A stretch of 64,000 bases of DNA from the NCBI GenBank assembly GCA_041879425.1, contig CP090855.1, positions 682,001 through 746,000 on the forward strand. Direction: 5' to 3'. Source of the DNA: Vibrio pomeroyi. Lineage in GTDB: Bacteria > Pseudomonadota > Gammaproteobacteria > Enterobacterales > Vibrionaceae. A model generated the notes under the pieces. That model made no database searches, was not told where the DNA came from, and saw only the letters and a list, made by a program, of their open reading frames with translations. Numbering within the stretch: position 1 is the first letter of the stretch; every line of letters starts with the position of its first letter. A program made the translations under genes and the position numbers. Positions 27,961 to 36,469 of this stretch are shown piece by piece.

Positions 27961-28283
27961 GCTTATCTCCGCACATAATCAACTTTCTTATGCGCGGATT
28001 CTACACTTAAAACACCCAAAAACAAGATCTAAATCACACTTTAATGCAAGTTAGTGCATTTTATTACACCGCGAGTATTCCCGTTGTAATCACAATCAAA
28101 AGTATATTTATATATCAATAACTTAAGCTGTGACTCGTTTTGGCTTTGATGCAATACGTGTAATGCCGCTTAGGATCTAGATTGAAACACCCATAAAAAA
28201 AGCAGCCCATGTGAGCTGCTTTTTAAATGCTTCGCTTAAAACTTCATGCTTTGATACTGAAGTCGTTAACGAGAACTAAAGCC
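27961..28283. other. 323-bp intergenic region
   Basis: Holds the promoter side of the 44-aa gene and the 3' end of the 28284 gene with its terminator. An inverted repeat (AATGCA-6-TGCATT) lies at 28043-28060, and a half CRP-like site at 28033-28038. No gene is seen. Confidence 0.45.
28195..28225 (-). terminator. Rho-independent terminator of the 28284 gene
   Basis: AGCAGC/GCTGCT stem with A and T runs on both sides. On the minus strand it lies about 60 bp after the stop codon. Confidence 0.88.
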
Positions 28284-28634
28284 TTAGCTACGCTTTGGCT
28301 GACGGTAAGTTTTACCCGCAATTTGGTAAGTATCTTTTTGCTTTAATTCAAACATAGTTTCGAAGAACCAAGCTGCAAATTTGATTAAGTCATCGCCTTC
28401 ATTCATTACATGTTCGATGTACTCTTGCTCTTCGCCTTGTTCATTCTCTTGAAGCGTCACGTGGTAAATGCGCTTTTCGCCTTCCACTTCCGCTAGCGCA
28501 AATTGACCAGTCAGTGAAGCGGCAGCCTCAGCAACTTCAGTATCCTCATTGGATTTCAATAGCTCAAGTGCTTGAGGTAGGCCATCTAGTGCGCAGATAG
28601 CTTTTACCAGTACTTCAAATTCATTTTGCTGCAT
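28284..28634 (-). CDS. Conserved hypothetical protein, 116 aa
   Basis: An acidic soluble protein with a helical N-terminal half (FEVLVKAICALDGLPQALELLKSNED, shown in part) and a beta-type second half with aromatic residues (KRIYHVTLQENEQGEEQEYIE, in part; FAAWFFETMFELK). It ends in basic YRQPKRS. No family is recognised with confidence. It lies about 100 bp after the MFS gene on the same strand and has its own terminator, so it may be the second gene of that transcript or independent. Confidence 0.6.
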   Translation of the reverse strand: MQQNEFEVLVKAICALDGLPQALELLKSNEDTEVAEAAASLTGQFALAEVEGEKRIYHVTLQENEQGEEQEYIEHVMNEGDDLIKFAAWFFETMFELKQKDTYQIAGKTYRQPKRS

Positions 28635-28733
28635 TTTGTTTTACCTATTAAATGGACGCCAGTATTGTAGAAAACCAGTAAGACAAATACAACGTCTTAA
28701 CGAAGGTACGTTGAACTATAGCGAGCCAGTTGT

Positions 28734-29939
28734 TTAACTGAATTCTACTTCCGCGTTGTCCGCTTTCTTGTTCATTCTCGCTGAAGACCAAAGTACACCG
28801 CCCATACCCGCGCCGATGATAAGATAGAACACGCCGAGTTGTAGATGAGTCGTTACCCAACTTTCAACCAAGTATCCACCTAGCAAACCCGCCAAACACA
28901 TTTGAATCGAACCGGATAGAGCAGACACCGCGCCCGCTTGCTTCTTATGGGGTTCCAACAACATGCTGATAGAAAGAGGGAAAGAGATACCCTGTGCGAT
29001 CGCCAGCCAAGTAAATGCCCACACTAGGTTAAAGATGGAGAGTTCATGTGTTAACAACCAAGTCCCAGACGCCAATACAATCAAAATCGCGAGGCTCATT
29101 AACTGGGGTGTACTGAATCGACGATTGAGTATGTTCAACGCCACACTGCCAATCAACAACCCAGCCGAAGGTACAATCATCAAAGATCCATATTCAGCCG
29201 CTGTCAGCCCTAATTGCTCTTGCATTAAGAATGGGAATAAAGATAACGACACCAAACTCGCCATGTAACTCATCCAGTTATAGCTGGCGCTGCTTATCAC
29301 TTGGCGATTCGTTAACAAGCGTCCGTAGTTTTTTACCACTTGGCTGACTTCAAAACGGCTCTTCCCATATGGCAGAGTCTCATGCAACACGAAGTAACCC
29401 AGTGTGAATATCGCCAATAAATACAATAGAACGAAAAGGAACACGGCCTGCCATCCAAGGTGGAATGAAATCCAGCCACCAAATACAGGTGCAATGATCG
29501 GCATGATCGAAGCCGTCAGAGAAATATAAGATAAGGCTTTAGTTAGCTGAGGACCATCATAACTGTCACGGAGTACGCTTCGCCCCAATACCGAGGCACT
29601 GCCCGCCCCTAATCCTTGCAGTAATCGCCCTACTTCCAGCGCTGTCATGTTGTCAGAAAAGGTAAAACAAACGACAGTACCAATCAAATAAACACCCTGA
29701 CCTAACAAGAAAATAGGTCGTCTTCCCACCGCATCAGACATCGGCCCATAAAACAGCTGCGATAAGCCGAAACCCACAAGAAACAGTGTGACGAGCAGCT
29801 GCACATCCACTTGGGTAACACTTAAGTCAGAAGCAATCAGCGGCAGTGCTGGCAAGTAGATGCTGACACCCACTTGTCCCGTCGCAATGATCATCATTGC
29901 TAACAGTAATGGCGTTTTTTTAAAGGTCGATTGGCTCAA
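28734..29939 (-). CDS. MFS multidrug efflux transporter (Bcr/CflA-EmrD type, DHA1)
   Basis: The 401-residue protein has twelve predicted membrane helices. The MFS signature between helices 2 and 3 is GPMSDAVGRRPI, and the antiporter motif C region is GWISFHLGWQ with LLQGLGAGSASVLGRSVLRD (in part) in helices 4-5. These features and the N-terminal LPALPLIASDLSV match drug:H+ antiporters of the Bcr/CflA group. It is divergent from a LysR regulator 108 bp away, a common arrangement for an exporter controlled by its neighbour. Confidence 0.87.
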   Translation of the reverse strand: MSQSTFKKTPLLLAMMIIATGQVGVSIYLPALPLIASDLSVTQVDVQLLVTLFLVGFGLSQLFYGPMSDAVGRRPIFLLGQGVYLIGTVVCFTFSDNMTALEVGRLLQGLGAGSASVLGRSVLRDSYDGPQLTKALSYISLTASIMPIIAPVFGGWISFHLGWQAVFLFVLLYLLAIFTLGYFVLHETLPYGKSRFEVSQVVKNYGRLLTNRQVISSASYNWMSYMASLVSLSLFPFLMQEQLGLTAAEYGSLMIVPSAGLLIGSVALNILNRRFSTPQLMSLAILIVLASGTWLLTHELSIFNLVWAFTWLAIAQGISFPLSISMLLEPHKKQAGAVSALSGSIQMCLAGLLGGYLVESWVTTHLQLGVFYLIIGAGMGGVLWSSARMNKKADNAEVEFS

Positions 29940-29971
29940 AAAATTCCCTATTGGTTTGATATTTGTTCATG

Positions 29972-29985
29972 ATATAAGTTTATAT
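29972..29985. promoter_or_regulatory. Palindrome in the MFS/LysR divergent promoter
   Basis: ATATAA-GT-TTATAT is a perfect palindrome in the 108-bp region between the two divergent genes, a plausible LysR binding half of a T-N11-A arrangement. It is AT-only, so chance is not excluded. Confidence 0.3.
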
Positions 29986-30047
29986 TCAAAACCAGTAATT
30001 GATAATTAACCAAATTGGAATTTAATTAAGTCCCAACAGGAAATAAT

Positions 30048-30944
30048 ATGGATTGGATTCTCAACGTAAAAAGCTACGTTAGAGTGGTTGAAGAAGGCAG
30101 TTTCAATGGCGCTGCACGCAAGCTCAATACCACCAGCTCAGCGATCAGCAAAAGAGTAAATTGGCTAGAAGAACGCATCGGCACTCAACTTTTAAAGCGC
30201 ACCACTCGCTCAATTAGCCAAACCGAAGCAGGCGCACTCTTCTATCAAAGAGCAAAAGATCAGCTCGATAATTGGCAGTCGATCATTGATGAGACTCGTT
30301 CGGTCAACCAAACCCCTGCGGGCTTGCTAAAGATAGGCGCGACCATTGCGGTTGGCTCTAAGTTTCTTGTGCAATACATGGACGACTTCTTAGAAAAGTA
30401 CCCTGATATTAAGGTTCAACTCATCACCACTACGCCCGGTCAACTACCCGAGCTTGGCTTGGACTTGGTAATCAGTCGTGAACTAGAACAACTCAACTCG
30501 TTAAGCTTTAAGAAAACACCACTGTTCGAGCATAGAGCTAGCTTCTATGCAGCACCAAGCTATCTCGCCAAACACGGTTACCCCACTTGTGAACAAGATT
30601 TAGAGCAACACAACTCGTTGATTTGGGGAGAACGCCCGACCCGTGAAGTGGCACTTACCAAAGGGCAGCGAATCACGTTAAACGGTAACTTTGCCACCAC
30701 CAATCCAGAAGCGTTATTTCATGCGGCAAAGCGTGGTATGGGCGTGTTGTTAACCATCAAAGCGATGATCAAAGAAGATCTAAAACAAGGGACATTAGTT
30801 CCAGTATTGCCAAATATAACGGCAGATGAAGTGATGGTTTACGCGTACTACCCTAAGCTTGATTACTCACATACTCGAACCAAGCTGTTTTTGGATCACC
30901 TCAAAGAGAGACTGGACCGAGAGCGAAGCACTCAGATTCTGTGA
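30048..30944 (+). CDS. LysR-family transcriptional regulator
   Basis: The 298-residue protein has an N-terminal winged HTH (residues 1-60: VRVVEEGSFNGAARKLN, TTSSAISKRVNWLEERIG) and a periplasmic-binding-like effector domain (about 90-290). It belongs to the CrgA/PecT-like group with the typical GLDLVISRE segment. RBS AGGAAATAAT precedes the ATG. It is divergent from the EmrD-like exporter, its likely target. The effector is unknown. A perfect CRP-type site overlaps its stop codon and probably serves the next gene. Confidence 0.9.
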   Translation: MDWILNVKSYVRVVEEGSFNGAARKLNTTSSAISKRVNWLEERIGTQLLKRTTRSISQTEAGALFYQRAKDQLDNWQSIIDETRSVNQTPAGLLKIGATIAVGSKFLVQYMDDFLEKYPDIKVQLITTTPGQLPELGLDLVISRELEQLNSLSFKKTPLFEHRASFYAAPSYLAKHGYPTCEQDLEQHNSLIWGERPTREVALTKGQRITLNGNFATTNPEALFHAAKRGMGVLLTIKAMIKEDLKQGTLVPVLPNITADEVMVYAYYPKLDYSHTRTKLFLDHLKERLDRERSTQIL

Positions 30945-30955
30945 AATAAATCACA
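30940..30955. promoter_or_regulatory. Candidate CRP-cAMP site (perfect TGTGA-N6-TCACA)
   Basis: TGTGA AATAAA TCACA, followed by TTTAA, matches both conserved half-sites of the CRP consensus exactly. It overlaps the LysR stop codon and lies 132 bp upstream of the GGDEF-EAL start codon. Confidence 0.65.
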
Positions 30956-31009
30956 TTTAAATTTGAAAAGTTATACAACACGACCAATAATAAACTAGAC
31001 GCATATTGT

Positions 31010-31035
31010 TTTGTATGCACAGTTTGTATGCACAG
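31010..31035. repeat. Perfect 13-bp direct repeat upstream of GGDEF-EAL gene
   Basis: TTTGTATGCACAG occurs twice back to back, 53 bp upstream of the GGDEF-EAL start. The spacing of 13 bp is slightly over one helical turn, so two protomers could bind one face. No regulator is identified. Confidence 0.7.
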
Positions 31036-31087
31036 ATAGACAAGACCTTACATAAACAGCTTACACAATGATTCTGGTTAGCTATGG

Positions 31088-32941
31088 ATGGTGACTATGA
31101 CTCAACATACCCACAACAGCATGATAGATACAGAGCGCATTGGGCGTTTACTTAAGTTGGAAGGTATCGACCTTTTAGAGTCGGCTGTGCTCACGTTGCA
31201 CCAAACATTTGGTACTCAATACACCAGTATCATTGAGAAGAAGTACTTCCCGGACCAAACGGTTCCCTTGGTGATTGCCCACTCCGACCATGTACTGCAT
31301 GACAAAATCAACGCTCGTCATGGTCACATTTACCAACAGGCAGTGAATCAACGTCACCCAGATTGTTCGTTTGCGCAATATGTCATTCAGTCGCTTCCTA
31401 CGTCGGCGTTTAGGCAGGAAATCACCTCACAAAACTCGATAGCAATTCCTACTCGTACCCAAAGTGGTGAGGTCATGGGAGTGCTGTTCTCAACGTTCAC
31501 CTCTCCTCTTAGCCCAGACCAACAACATGATGTGATCAAGCATCATCAGCTATTTGCTGACATCATCATCCACACGCTAAGAGAGATGTGGTTCAATGAT
31601 CGCTCTGAACAACTGGTAAATCAGCTGAGTTACGAGGTATCACACGACAGCTTAACTGGTTTGTTAAATCGCAGCTGCTTATCCGATACCTTAGAATCAA
31701 TCACTCAACAGAGCGTTACCCCATTTACATTGGCCTTGCTCGACATCAATAGCTTCAAAGCCATTAATGATATGCACGGTAATTATATTGGTGACAAGGT
31801 GCTGCAGTTTGTCGCAGAAACATTGCGCCGAACCTTACCTGAAAGCAACCTGACTTTTCGAACTGCAGGTAATGAGTTCGCCTTCATCACCTACCATTCC
31901 GACCCGATAACCGTGTGCGAACAAATACTGGCCAAAATTAAACAAGGCTACAGTAGCGTTGATATCAAGATAGATTTCGACATCAGCATCGGAATTGCCA
32001 GTTCGGATGGAGACAACAAAGATGTCGAGCAGATCATCTTCAACACAAGCTTGGCGCTTAAAGAGTGTAAACACAGCCAAGATACCCATATTCAATGTTA
32101 TGACACTCACTTAAGAGTTCGTTACCAAAGAAAAACCGAACTAGTCGCTGCGCTACGAAGTGAACTGGAAAACCCAATTTCACAAAGCTATATCCCCGAC
32201 AGCAATGGCATGTACGTGGTGGTACAGCCAATTGTGGGTCAAGGTGAAACGCAATGGGAGTACTTCGAGGTACTGACTCGCTGGAAAACAGCCAGACATG
32301 GTGACATCTCACCCGTAGAGTTTATTCAAGTGGCTGAAGAATCAGGGCTGATTGTCGAATTAGGCGAACGCATTATTGAATTGGTGTGCCGCGCTAAAAC
32401 AACACTAGAGCAAGGCTTAGGCTATAAGGTTAAGCTTGGAATCAACTGCTCCGCGCATGAGCTTACCGATTCGAAACGTTATATCTCCTACCTGACTCGA
32501 ACCATTGAACAGCACCATTTCAAGGCGAATGAGTTTGTTATCGAGTTAACCGAAACCGTTCTGTTATCGCCAACACAAGAGACAAAATCCGCGCTTAACT
32601 TTTTGAGAGGACAAGGTTTCACGATTGCACTCGACGACTTTGGTACAGGCTACTCCAGTTTGAATTACATCCACAGCTACCCGATCGATTGCATTAAAAT
32701 TGATGCGACCTTTATTCGGAACTTATTGACTAGCTCGACCTCAGAGAGCGTAGTGTGGCTGATTGTTCAATTAGCCCATAGGCTCGATGTATCTTTGGTT
32801 GCGGAAGGGGTTGAAAAACGTGAGCAATTAGAAAAACTGCACGCGATGGGATGTGACAAGATCCAAGGTTACCTCTACTCACCTCCAATGCGACCTGAAG
32901 CTATCGTTAGCTATGTCGCGCACTCAGAGCCTTTAGTTTAA
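31088..32941 (+). CDS. GAF-GGDEF-EAL protein, probable c-di-GMP phosphodiesterase
   Basis: The 617-residue protein has an N-terminal GAF-like sensor (about 15-175), a GGDEF domain (about 185-345) and an EAL domain (about 365-610). The GGDEF signature is AGNEF at 260-264, so cyclase activity is doubtful. The EAL domain keeps its catalytic features: EVLTR, GINCSAHEL, ELTET, DDFGTGYSSL, KID, AEGVE and QGYLYSPP. Hydrolysis of c-di-GMP, perhaps tuned by GTP binding to the dead GGDEF site, is the likely role. An in-frame ATG also occurs at 31097. A similar GGDEF/EAL gene adjoins shyA in V. cholerae as I recall it. Confidence 0.88.
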   Translation: MVTMTQHTHNSMIDTERIGRLLKLEGIDLLESAVLTLHQTFGTQYTSIIEKKYFPDQTVPLVIAHSDHVLHDKINARHGHIYQQAVNQRHPDCSFAQYVIQSLPTSAFRQEITSQNSIAIPTRTQSGEVMGVLFSTFTSPLSPDQQHDVIKHHQLFADIIIHTLREMWFNDRSEQLVNQLSYEVSHDSLTGLLNRSCLSDTLESITQQSVTPFTLALLDINSFKAINDMHGNYIGDKVLQFVAETLRRTLPESNLTFRTAGNEFAFITYHSDPITVCEQILAKIKQGYSSVDIKIDFDISIGIASSDGDNKDVEQIIFNTSLALKECKHSQDTHIQCYDTHLRVRYQRKTELVAALRSELENPISQSYIPDSNGMYVVVQPIVGQGETQWEYFEVLTRWKTARHGDISPVEFIQVAEESGLIVELGERIIELVCRAKTTLEQGLGYKVKLGINCSAHELTDSKRYISYLTRTIEQHHFKANEFVIELTETVLLSPTQETKSALNFLRGQGFTIALDDFGTGYSSLNYIHSYPIDCIKIDATFIRNLLTSSTSESVVWLIVQLAHRLDVSLVAEGVEKREQLEKLHAMGCDKIQGYLYSPPMRPEAIVSYVAHSEPLV

Positions 32942-32971
32942 CCCCTTACCGAACCTTCTACTGAGAACTAA

Positions 32972-33028
32972 AAAGCCGCAAGACCATCATTAAACACTGA
33001 CTGTGCTTCGTGATGCTCTTGCGGCTTT
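32972..33028. terminator. Bidirectional rho-independent terminator
   Basis: AAAGCCGCAAGA pairs with TCTTGCGGCTTT, with an inner ATCA/TGAT pairing. It lies between the convergent GGDEF-EAL and M23 genes. Confidence 0.85.
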
Positions 33029-33047
33029 GAAACAGTTTAATGGCTAG

Positions 33048-34358
33048 CTACTTACTAGCATTATTAACCATTGCTAGATTGCGCGTTTCCAACGCTGCCT
33101 TCAATAGCTTGTCGGCTTCATCTCTCGCTGCTGTGAACGTTGCTTTTTCCTTTTTAGGCACAGAATCGGCCATTGGGATATTCGCTTTCATCGCATCAAC
33201 AGGGCGACCACGTTCGATCAGTTCATAGTGCAAGTGAGCACCTGTCACTCGACCTGTTTTACCCGATAGGCCAATACGTTGACCACGAGATACCGTTTGT
33301 CCTTTACGAACAAGGATCTTGCTTAAGTGCAAGTAACGCGTTTTATAAGTGCTACCGTGTTGGATCACCACATAGTTACCCGCATAAGGGTGTTTACGCG
33401 TCATGATCACTTTGCCATCACCCGTTGCTTGAACAGGCGTGCCAATTGGTGTCGCGAAATCCGTACCATTGTGCGGTGAGATTCGACCAGTCACTGGGTG
33501 TAGGCGTTTAGGGTTAAATTGAGAACTCTGACGCCAGCTGCTGCTTACAGGATAACGTTGGAAAGCACGTTGAAGGCTATCACCATCCGCATCGTAGTAT
33601 TGACCATCGGTATGAAGATACGCAGACACTACACGGTTCTTATTAATGATCTTAATTGCTTCAATTTCGCGTTTGCCTGTAGCAACACCATCAACGAATT
33701 GCGCTTTCTGAAGCACCTCAAACTGATCGCCAGCACGTAAGTCACGACTGAAGTTCAGCTTGTCTTTAAGAAGAGTCACAATATGGTCAATCTCAAGGCT
33801 GTTCAGGCCCGCTTTATTTGCCGACATTGAGAAGCTGCCATGAATATCACCCACGAGAGGTCGCTGCTTCCATTCGCCCGGAATAGAGATATCTTCAAAC
33901 TCGTATGTGCCGTCTTCAAGCAGTCGATAAACCACTTTATCCGCAACACTAAATTGAAGTTCCATTTTGGAAAGATCGCCCGTCGCCTCATCACGCCAAA
34001 AACGCAATGTGTTACCCGGACGAAGCGTGTCTAACGCAAGGAAGTTTAAATCGGTTTCCATCACGCTCATCATCGATTTATAAGAAAATCCAAGCTGAGT
34101 GAAGATGCTACTTAAGTTATCACCCGTTTGAATTTGGTATTCAAACGTTGGCGGCTCGATAACAGTAACAGAAGAAGGTGACAGAATAGACTCAATCACG
34201 GTTGAGTCGGGTAAATCAAGATCGATCGTTTTCGTCAGATCCGATTGTGACGATTGCAAAGCAACACCAATCGCAGCAATGAGTGGCAGTCCCAAAATAG
34301 CTACTTTTTTTACAGGTGAAAGCTCAGCAAACGGAGAGGGAAATATTTTTGAATACAC
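33048..34358 (-). CDS. shyA: M23 peptidoglycan DD-endopeptidase, ShyA/MepM type
   Basis: The 436-residue protein has one N-terminal membrane/signal segment (about 18-34), a LysM/OapA-like domain (about 72-120, YQIQTGDNLSSIF), a linker domain, and a C-terminal M23 metallopeptidase. Zinc ligands are H296 and D300 (HNGTD) and H377 in GAHLHYE (first His 375). It cuts cross-links in the periplasm to let the wall grow. Architecture, length and the neighbouring GGDEF-EAL gene match V. cholerae ShyA; the symbol rests on that resemblance and could be ShyC instead. Confidence 0.82.
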   Translation of the reverse strand: MYSKIFPSPFAELSPVKKVAILGLPLIAAIGVALQSSQSDLTKTIDLDLPDSTVIESILSPSSVTVIEPPTFEYQIQTGDNLSSIFTQLGFSYKSMMSVMETDLNFLALDTLRPGNTLRFWRDEATGDLSKMELQFSVADKVVYRLLEDGTYEFEDISIPGEWKQRPLVGDIHGSFSMSANKAGLNSLEIDHIVTLLKDKLNFSRDLRAGDQFEVLQKAQFVDGVATGKREIEAIKIINKNRVVSAYLHTDGQYYDADGDSLQRAFQRYPVSSSWRQSSQFNPKRLHPVTGRISPHNGTDFATPIGTPVQATGDGKVIMTRKHPYAGNYVVIQHGSTYKTRYLHLSKILVRKGQTVSRGQRIGLSGKTGRVTGAHLHYELIERGRPVDAMKANIPMADSVPKKEKATFTAARDEADKLLKAALETRNLAMVNNASK

Positions 34359-34725
34359 GGTAAACAGGTCTTTCTACGATATAAAGGCATAGGATATGCT
34401 TTTCAAACGCATAAATCATCAATGCATTGTCATAATATGACGTGAATCTGCCTACGTAGAGCTAAGTCATTGAGTTGCCGTAAGTGAACGTTCATTTCTC
34501 TCCAAATAAAATTAACCGCTAAATTTGAAAATAAAAAAGCAGAAACGGCTAGTTCCTGCTTTCTATTGATTTACGTTATTCCGTTTCGGATAATTAATAA
34601 ACGAAGCGAATTAGTCGCTATTTTTAGAAAATGAAGCGCTTAAACGACCCGTTCCATTATCACGATTGAAGCAAAACGGCTGAGTTCGAAAAACGCGAAT
34701 TTTTACCTAAAACAAACGGTCGCGA
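34359..34725. other. 367-bp region between shyA-like and CBM48-like genes
   Basis: Contains the promoter of the M23 gene and, at 34534-34563, the terminator of the upstream leftward gene. The rest shows no gene and no clear operator. Confidence 0.4.
34534..34563 (-). terminator. Rho-independent terminator, minus strand
   Basis: AAAGCAG...CTGCTTTTTT, with inner AAC/GTT pairing, read leftward about 165 bp after the 34726 stop, leaving a long 3' UTR. Confidence 0.7.
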
Positions 34726-35025
34726 TTAAGCGTTAACCGTCGACACTAGGCAATTGTCTTCGCCAAACTCATTTGGAATGTAACGGTCGGCATTCGAATC
34801 GTTTACCCATTGCTGATCATCAACTAGGTAGCGAAATTGAAACTCGCCATCTTTAGGTAAGCGAGTTTTGAATTTGTAGACTTTTCCTTTCGCCAGTTTT
34901 TTCATTGGCGTGGCTTTCCAGTCAAGGAAATCAGCAACAATGGATACAGAGTTCGCTTCTTGAGCTTCTAGCTCGAAGGTCACTTCTACTTCATCTTTCG
35001 TCTTAAAAAAACGTTTATTAATCAT
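34726..35025 (-). CDS. Stand-alone isoamylase-N/CBM48-like glycogen-binding domain protein
   Basis: The real start is ATG 35025 (MINKRFFKTKDEV), with GGAGC seven bases upstream; the longer frame to 35085 is not supported. The 99-residue protein is a single early-set beta-sandwich: VEVTFELEAQ, VSIVADFLDWKATPM, KGKVYKFKTRLPKDGEFQFR (in part), then YLVDDQQWVNDSNADRY. These are the hallmarks of the AMPK-beta/CBM48 glycogen-binding fold. No catalytic domain is attached, so it may bind glycogen or act as an adaptor. It is a soluble single gene. Confidence 0.78.
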   Translation of the reverse strand: MINKRFFKTKDEVEVTFELEAQEANSVSIVADFLDWKATPMKKLAKGKVYKFKTRLPKDGEFQFRYLVDDQQWVNDSNADRYIPNEFGEDNCLVSTVNA

Positions 35026-35151
35026 TCGCAAGCTCCATTTGTAAAAGTAAGCAGACACAAGCACAGTAAAGTGTCTAAATTTCATTCATCTTATTAAGAT
35101 AATATGTAATTTGGCTCACATAAACAACAAATCCTTGCACTAACGAAAACG

Positions 35152-35805
35152 CTATTGCTTACCAATTGATTGCGTATCAAAAGAAAAGCTCATCAACACC
35201 TTTTCAGAAGGGGGTTCTGCAAATGATTGTTCCGCAGAATGCTGAGTAAAGCCGATAAAACCTTCCCCAGTGAGTTTTTTCTGTGATTGCGAATCTGGCT
35301 GATGAGCGACATCCAAAGTCTGAATTTGCACGCGATCGCCTAAGAATAATTGATCAACTAACACCACACGGCTTCGCTGCTGATCATGTTTGAACAGACC
35401 AAGGTAATAGAATACGCCGCTGCCTTGATTCGATATCCACATTGGCGCAACGAAAAAGCTCGCGTTGCCCAAGGTCACAGCAGAAAGACTTTTCGTATCA
35501 ACAGTCACCACACCACGCTCTACTCCAGAATCATAGCGACCAAACGCAATTGCTTTTGGTGCATCGATTTCATTAATAAAAGCATATGCGTTAGTTTCAG
35601 GTACTTTGATTGTCCATGGGTTGGTTGTCTTCAAATCAAAAACGGTTTCTACCACTGGGTCATAACTGACTTGAGAAGAAGGAAACTTAGCTAAGATTTC
35701 TTCATCACTTAAACTAAAACGATAAACACCCGCCAGTATCACCACGACCAGCATGACGATTGGAATCATTAAAATCAGAGGTATAGGCAAGATTTTCTTT
35801 TTCAT
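35152..35805 (-). CDS. Hypothetical membrane-anchored protein
   Basis: ATG 35805 (MKKKILPIPLILMIPIVMLVVV, in part) opens with a basic end and one strong membrane helix at about residues 6-27. The remaining 190 residues are predicted periplasmic, beta-rich and without cysteines. An in-frame TTG lies two codons earlier. No domain is recognised. It is divergent from the GFA-family gene, whose long upstream frame overlaps this start. RBS is weak. Confidence 0.6.
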   Translation of the reverse strand: MKKKILPIPLILMIPIVMLVVVILAGVYRFSLSDEEILAKFPSSQVSYDPVVETVFDLKTTNPWTIKVPETNAYAFINEIDAPKAIAFGRYDSGVERGVVTVDTKSLSAVTLGNASFFVAPMWISNQGSGVFYYLGLFKHDQQRSRVVLVDQLFLGDRVQIQTLDVAHQPDSQSQKKLTGEGFIGFTQHSAEQSFAEPPSEKVLMSFSFDTQSIGKQ

Positions 35806-35899
35806 GAGCAACTATATTCTTTTGTTTTCATCAGTTGTGCAGACCATAAAGGGCTTTAGTATAATTATCAATACAGGGTTAACCAGAAGTGGAGCATGG

Positions 35900-36319
35900 A
35901 TGGATATCAATCATATTAAAGACAGAAATATCAGAAGTTGCGAATGTCGCTGTGGAGCCGTCAATCTCGTATGCCGCGGTGAGCCTCAACGTACCTCTGT
36001 GTGTCATTGCTATGAATGCCAAAAACGCACAGGAAGCGTGTTCGGCGTTCAAGCTCGGTTCCCAATTGAACAAGTCACACTCAGCGGAGAGGTCACCTCT
36101 TTCTCACGTATCAGCGATACAGGCAACGAAGTCACCTATCAGTTTTGTCCTCAGTGTGGCACCACTATGCTTTTACAATCGGTTGCCGCTGCCGATTTTT
36201 ATATCGTCCCTCTCGGGCTGTTTAAAGAACAAGATTTTCCATTGCCAAGTTTTTCAGTTTATGAAGAGCGCAAACATGGTTGGGTCAAATTTGACCATCA
36301 AATGAGTCACTATAATTAG
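35900..36319 (+). CDS. GFA family (CENP-V/GFA domain) zinc protein
   Basis: ATG 35900 (MDINHIKDRN) follows GGAG and gives 139 residues. The longer frame from 35753 would overlap the divergent gene and add unlike sequence. The GFA fold is shown by zinc cysteines CECRCGAV near the start, CHCYECQKRTGS, and CPQCGTTM. The family is named for glutathione-dependent formaldehyde-activating enzyme, but most members have no proven activity. It has no signal peptide and is cytoplasmic. Confidence 0.85.
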   Translation: MDINHIKDRNIRSCECRCGAVNLVCRGEPQRTSVCHCYECQKRTGSVFGVQARFPIEQVTLSGEVTSFSRISDTGNEVTYQFCPQCGTTMLLQSVAAADFYIVPLGLFKEQDFPLPSFSVYEERKHGWVKFDHQMSHYN

Positions 36320-36405
36320 TGGCTACAACCCTCTAGTATTGCGATAGCACCTGTAAAGAAACAAACTGCAATACTGTTGCCCAAGATCAAATATGAAAGC
36401 CCCGC

Positions 36406-36438
36406 AACGCTAGCGTATCTTGTCGCTAGCGTTATAAT
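36406..36438. promoter_or_regulatory. Perfect 10+8+10 inverted repeat abutting a TATAAT box
   Basis: AACGCTAGCG and CGCTAGCGTT form a perfect dyad at 36406-36433. A consensus TATAAT begins at 36433, 32 bp upstream of the DUF1275 start codon. No T run follows, so an operator covering the -35/-10 region is more likely than a terminator. Confidence 0.55.
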
Positions 36439-36469
36439 CTGCTCCTCTTTCTAACCCAGGGTGAACCAC

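Noticed and set aside
28033..28060. CRP- and operator-like motifs upstream of the 44-aa gene
   Set aside because: Only one CRP half-site matches, and the AATGCA/TGCATT dyad is short enough to be chance; not claimed as a regulatory site.
35753..35899. Upstream extension of the GFA-family frame
   Set aside because: It would overlap the start of the divergent 35805 gene and adds hydrophobic sequence unlike the family; ATG 35900 has a good RBS.
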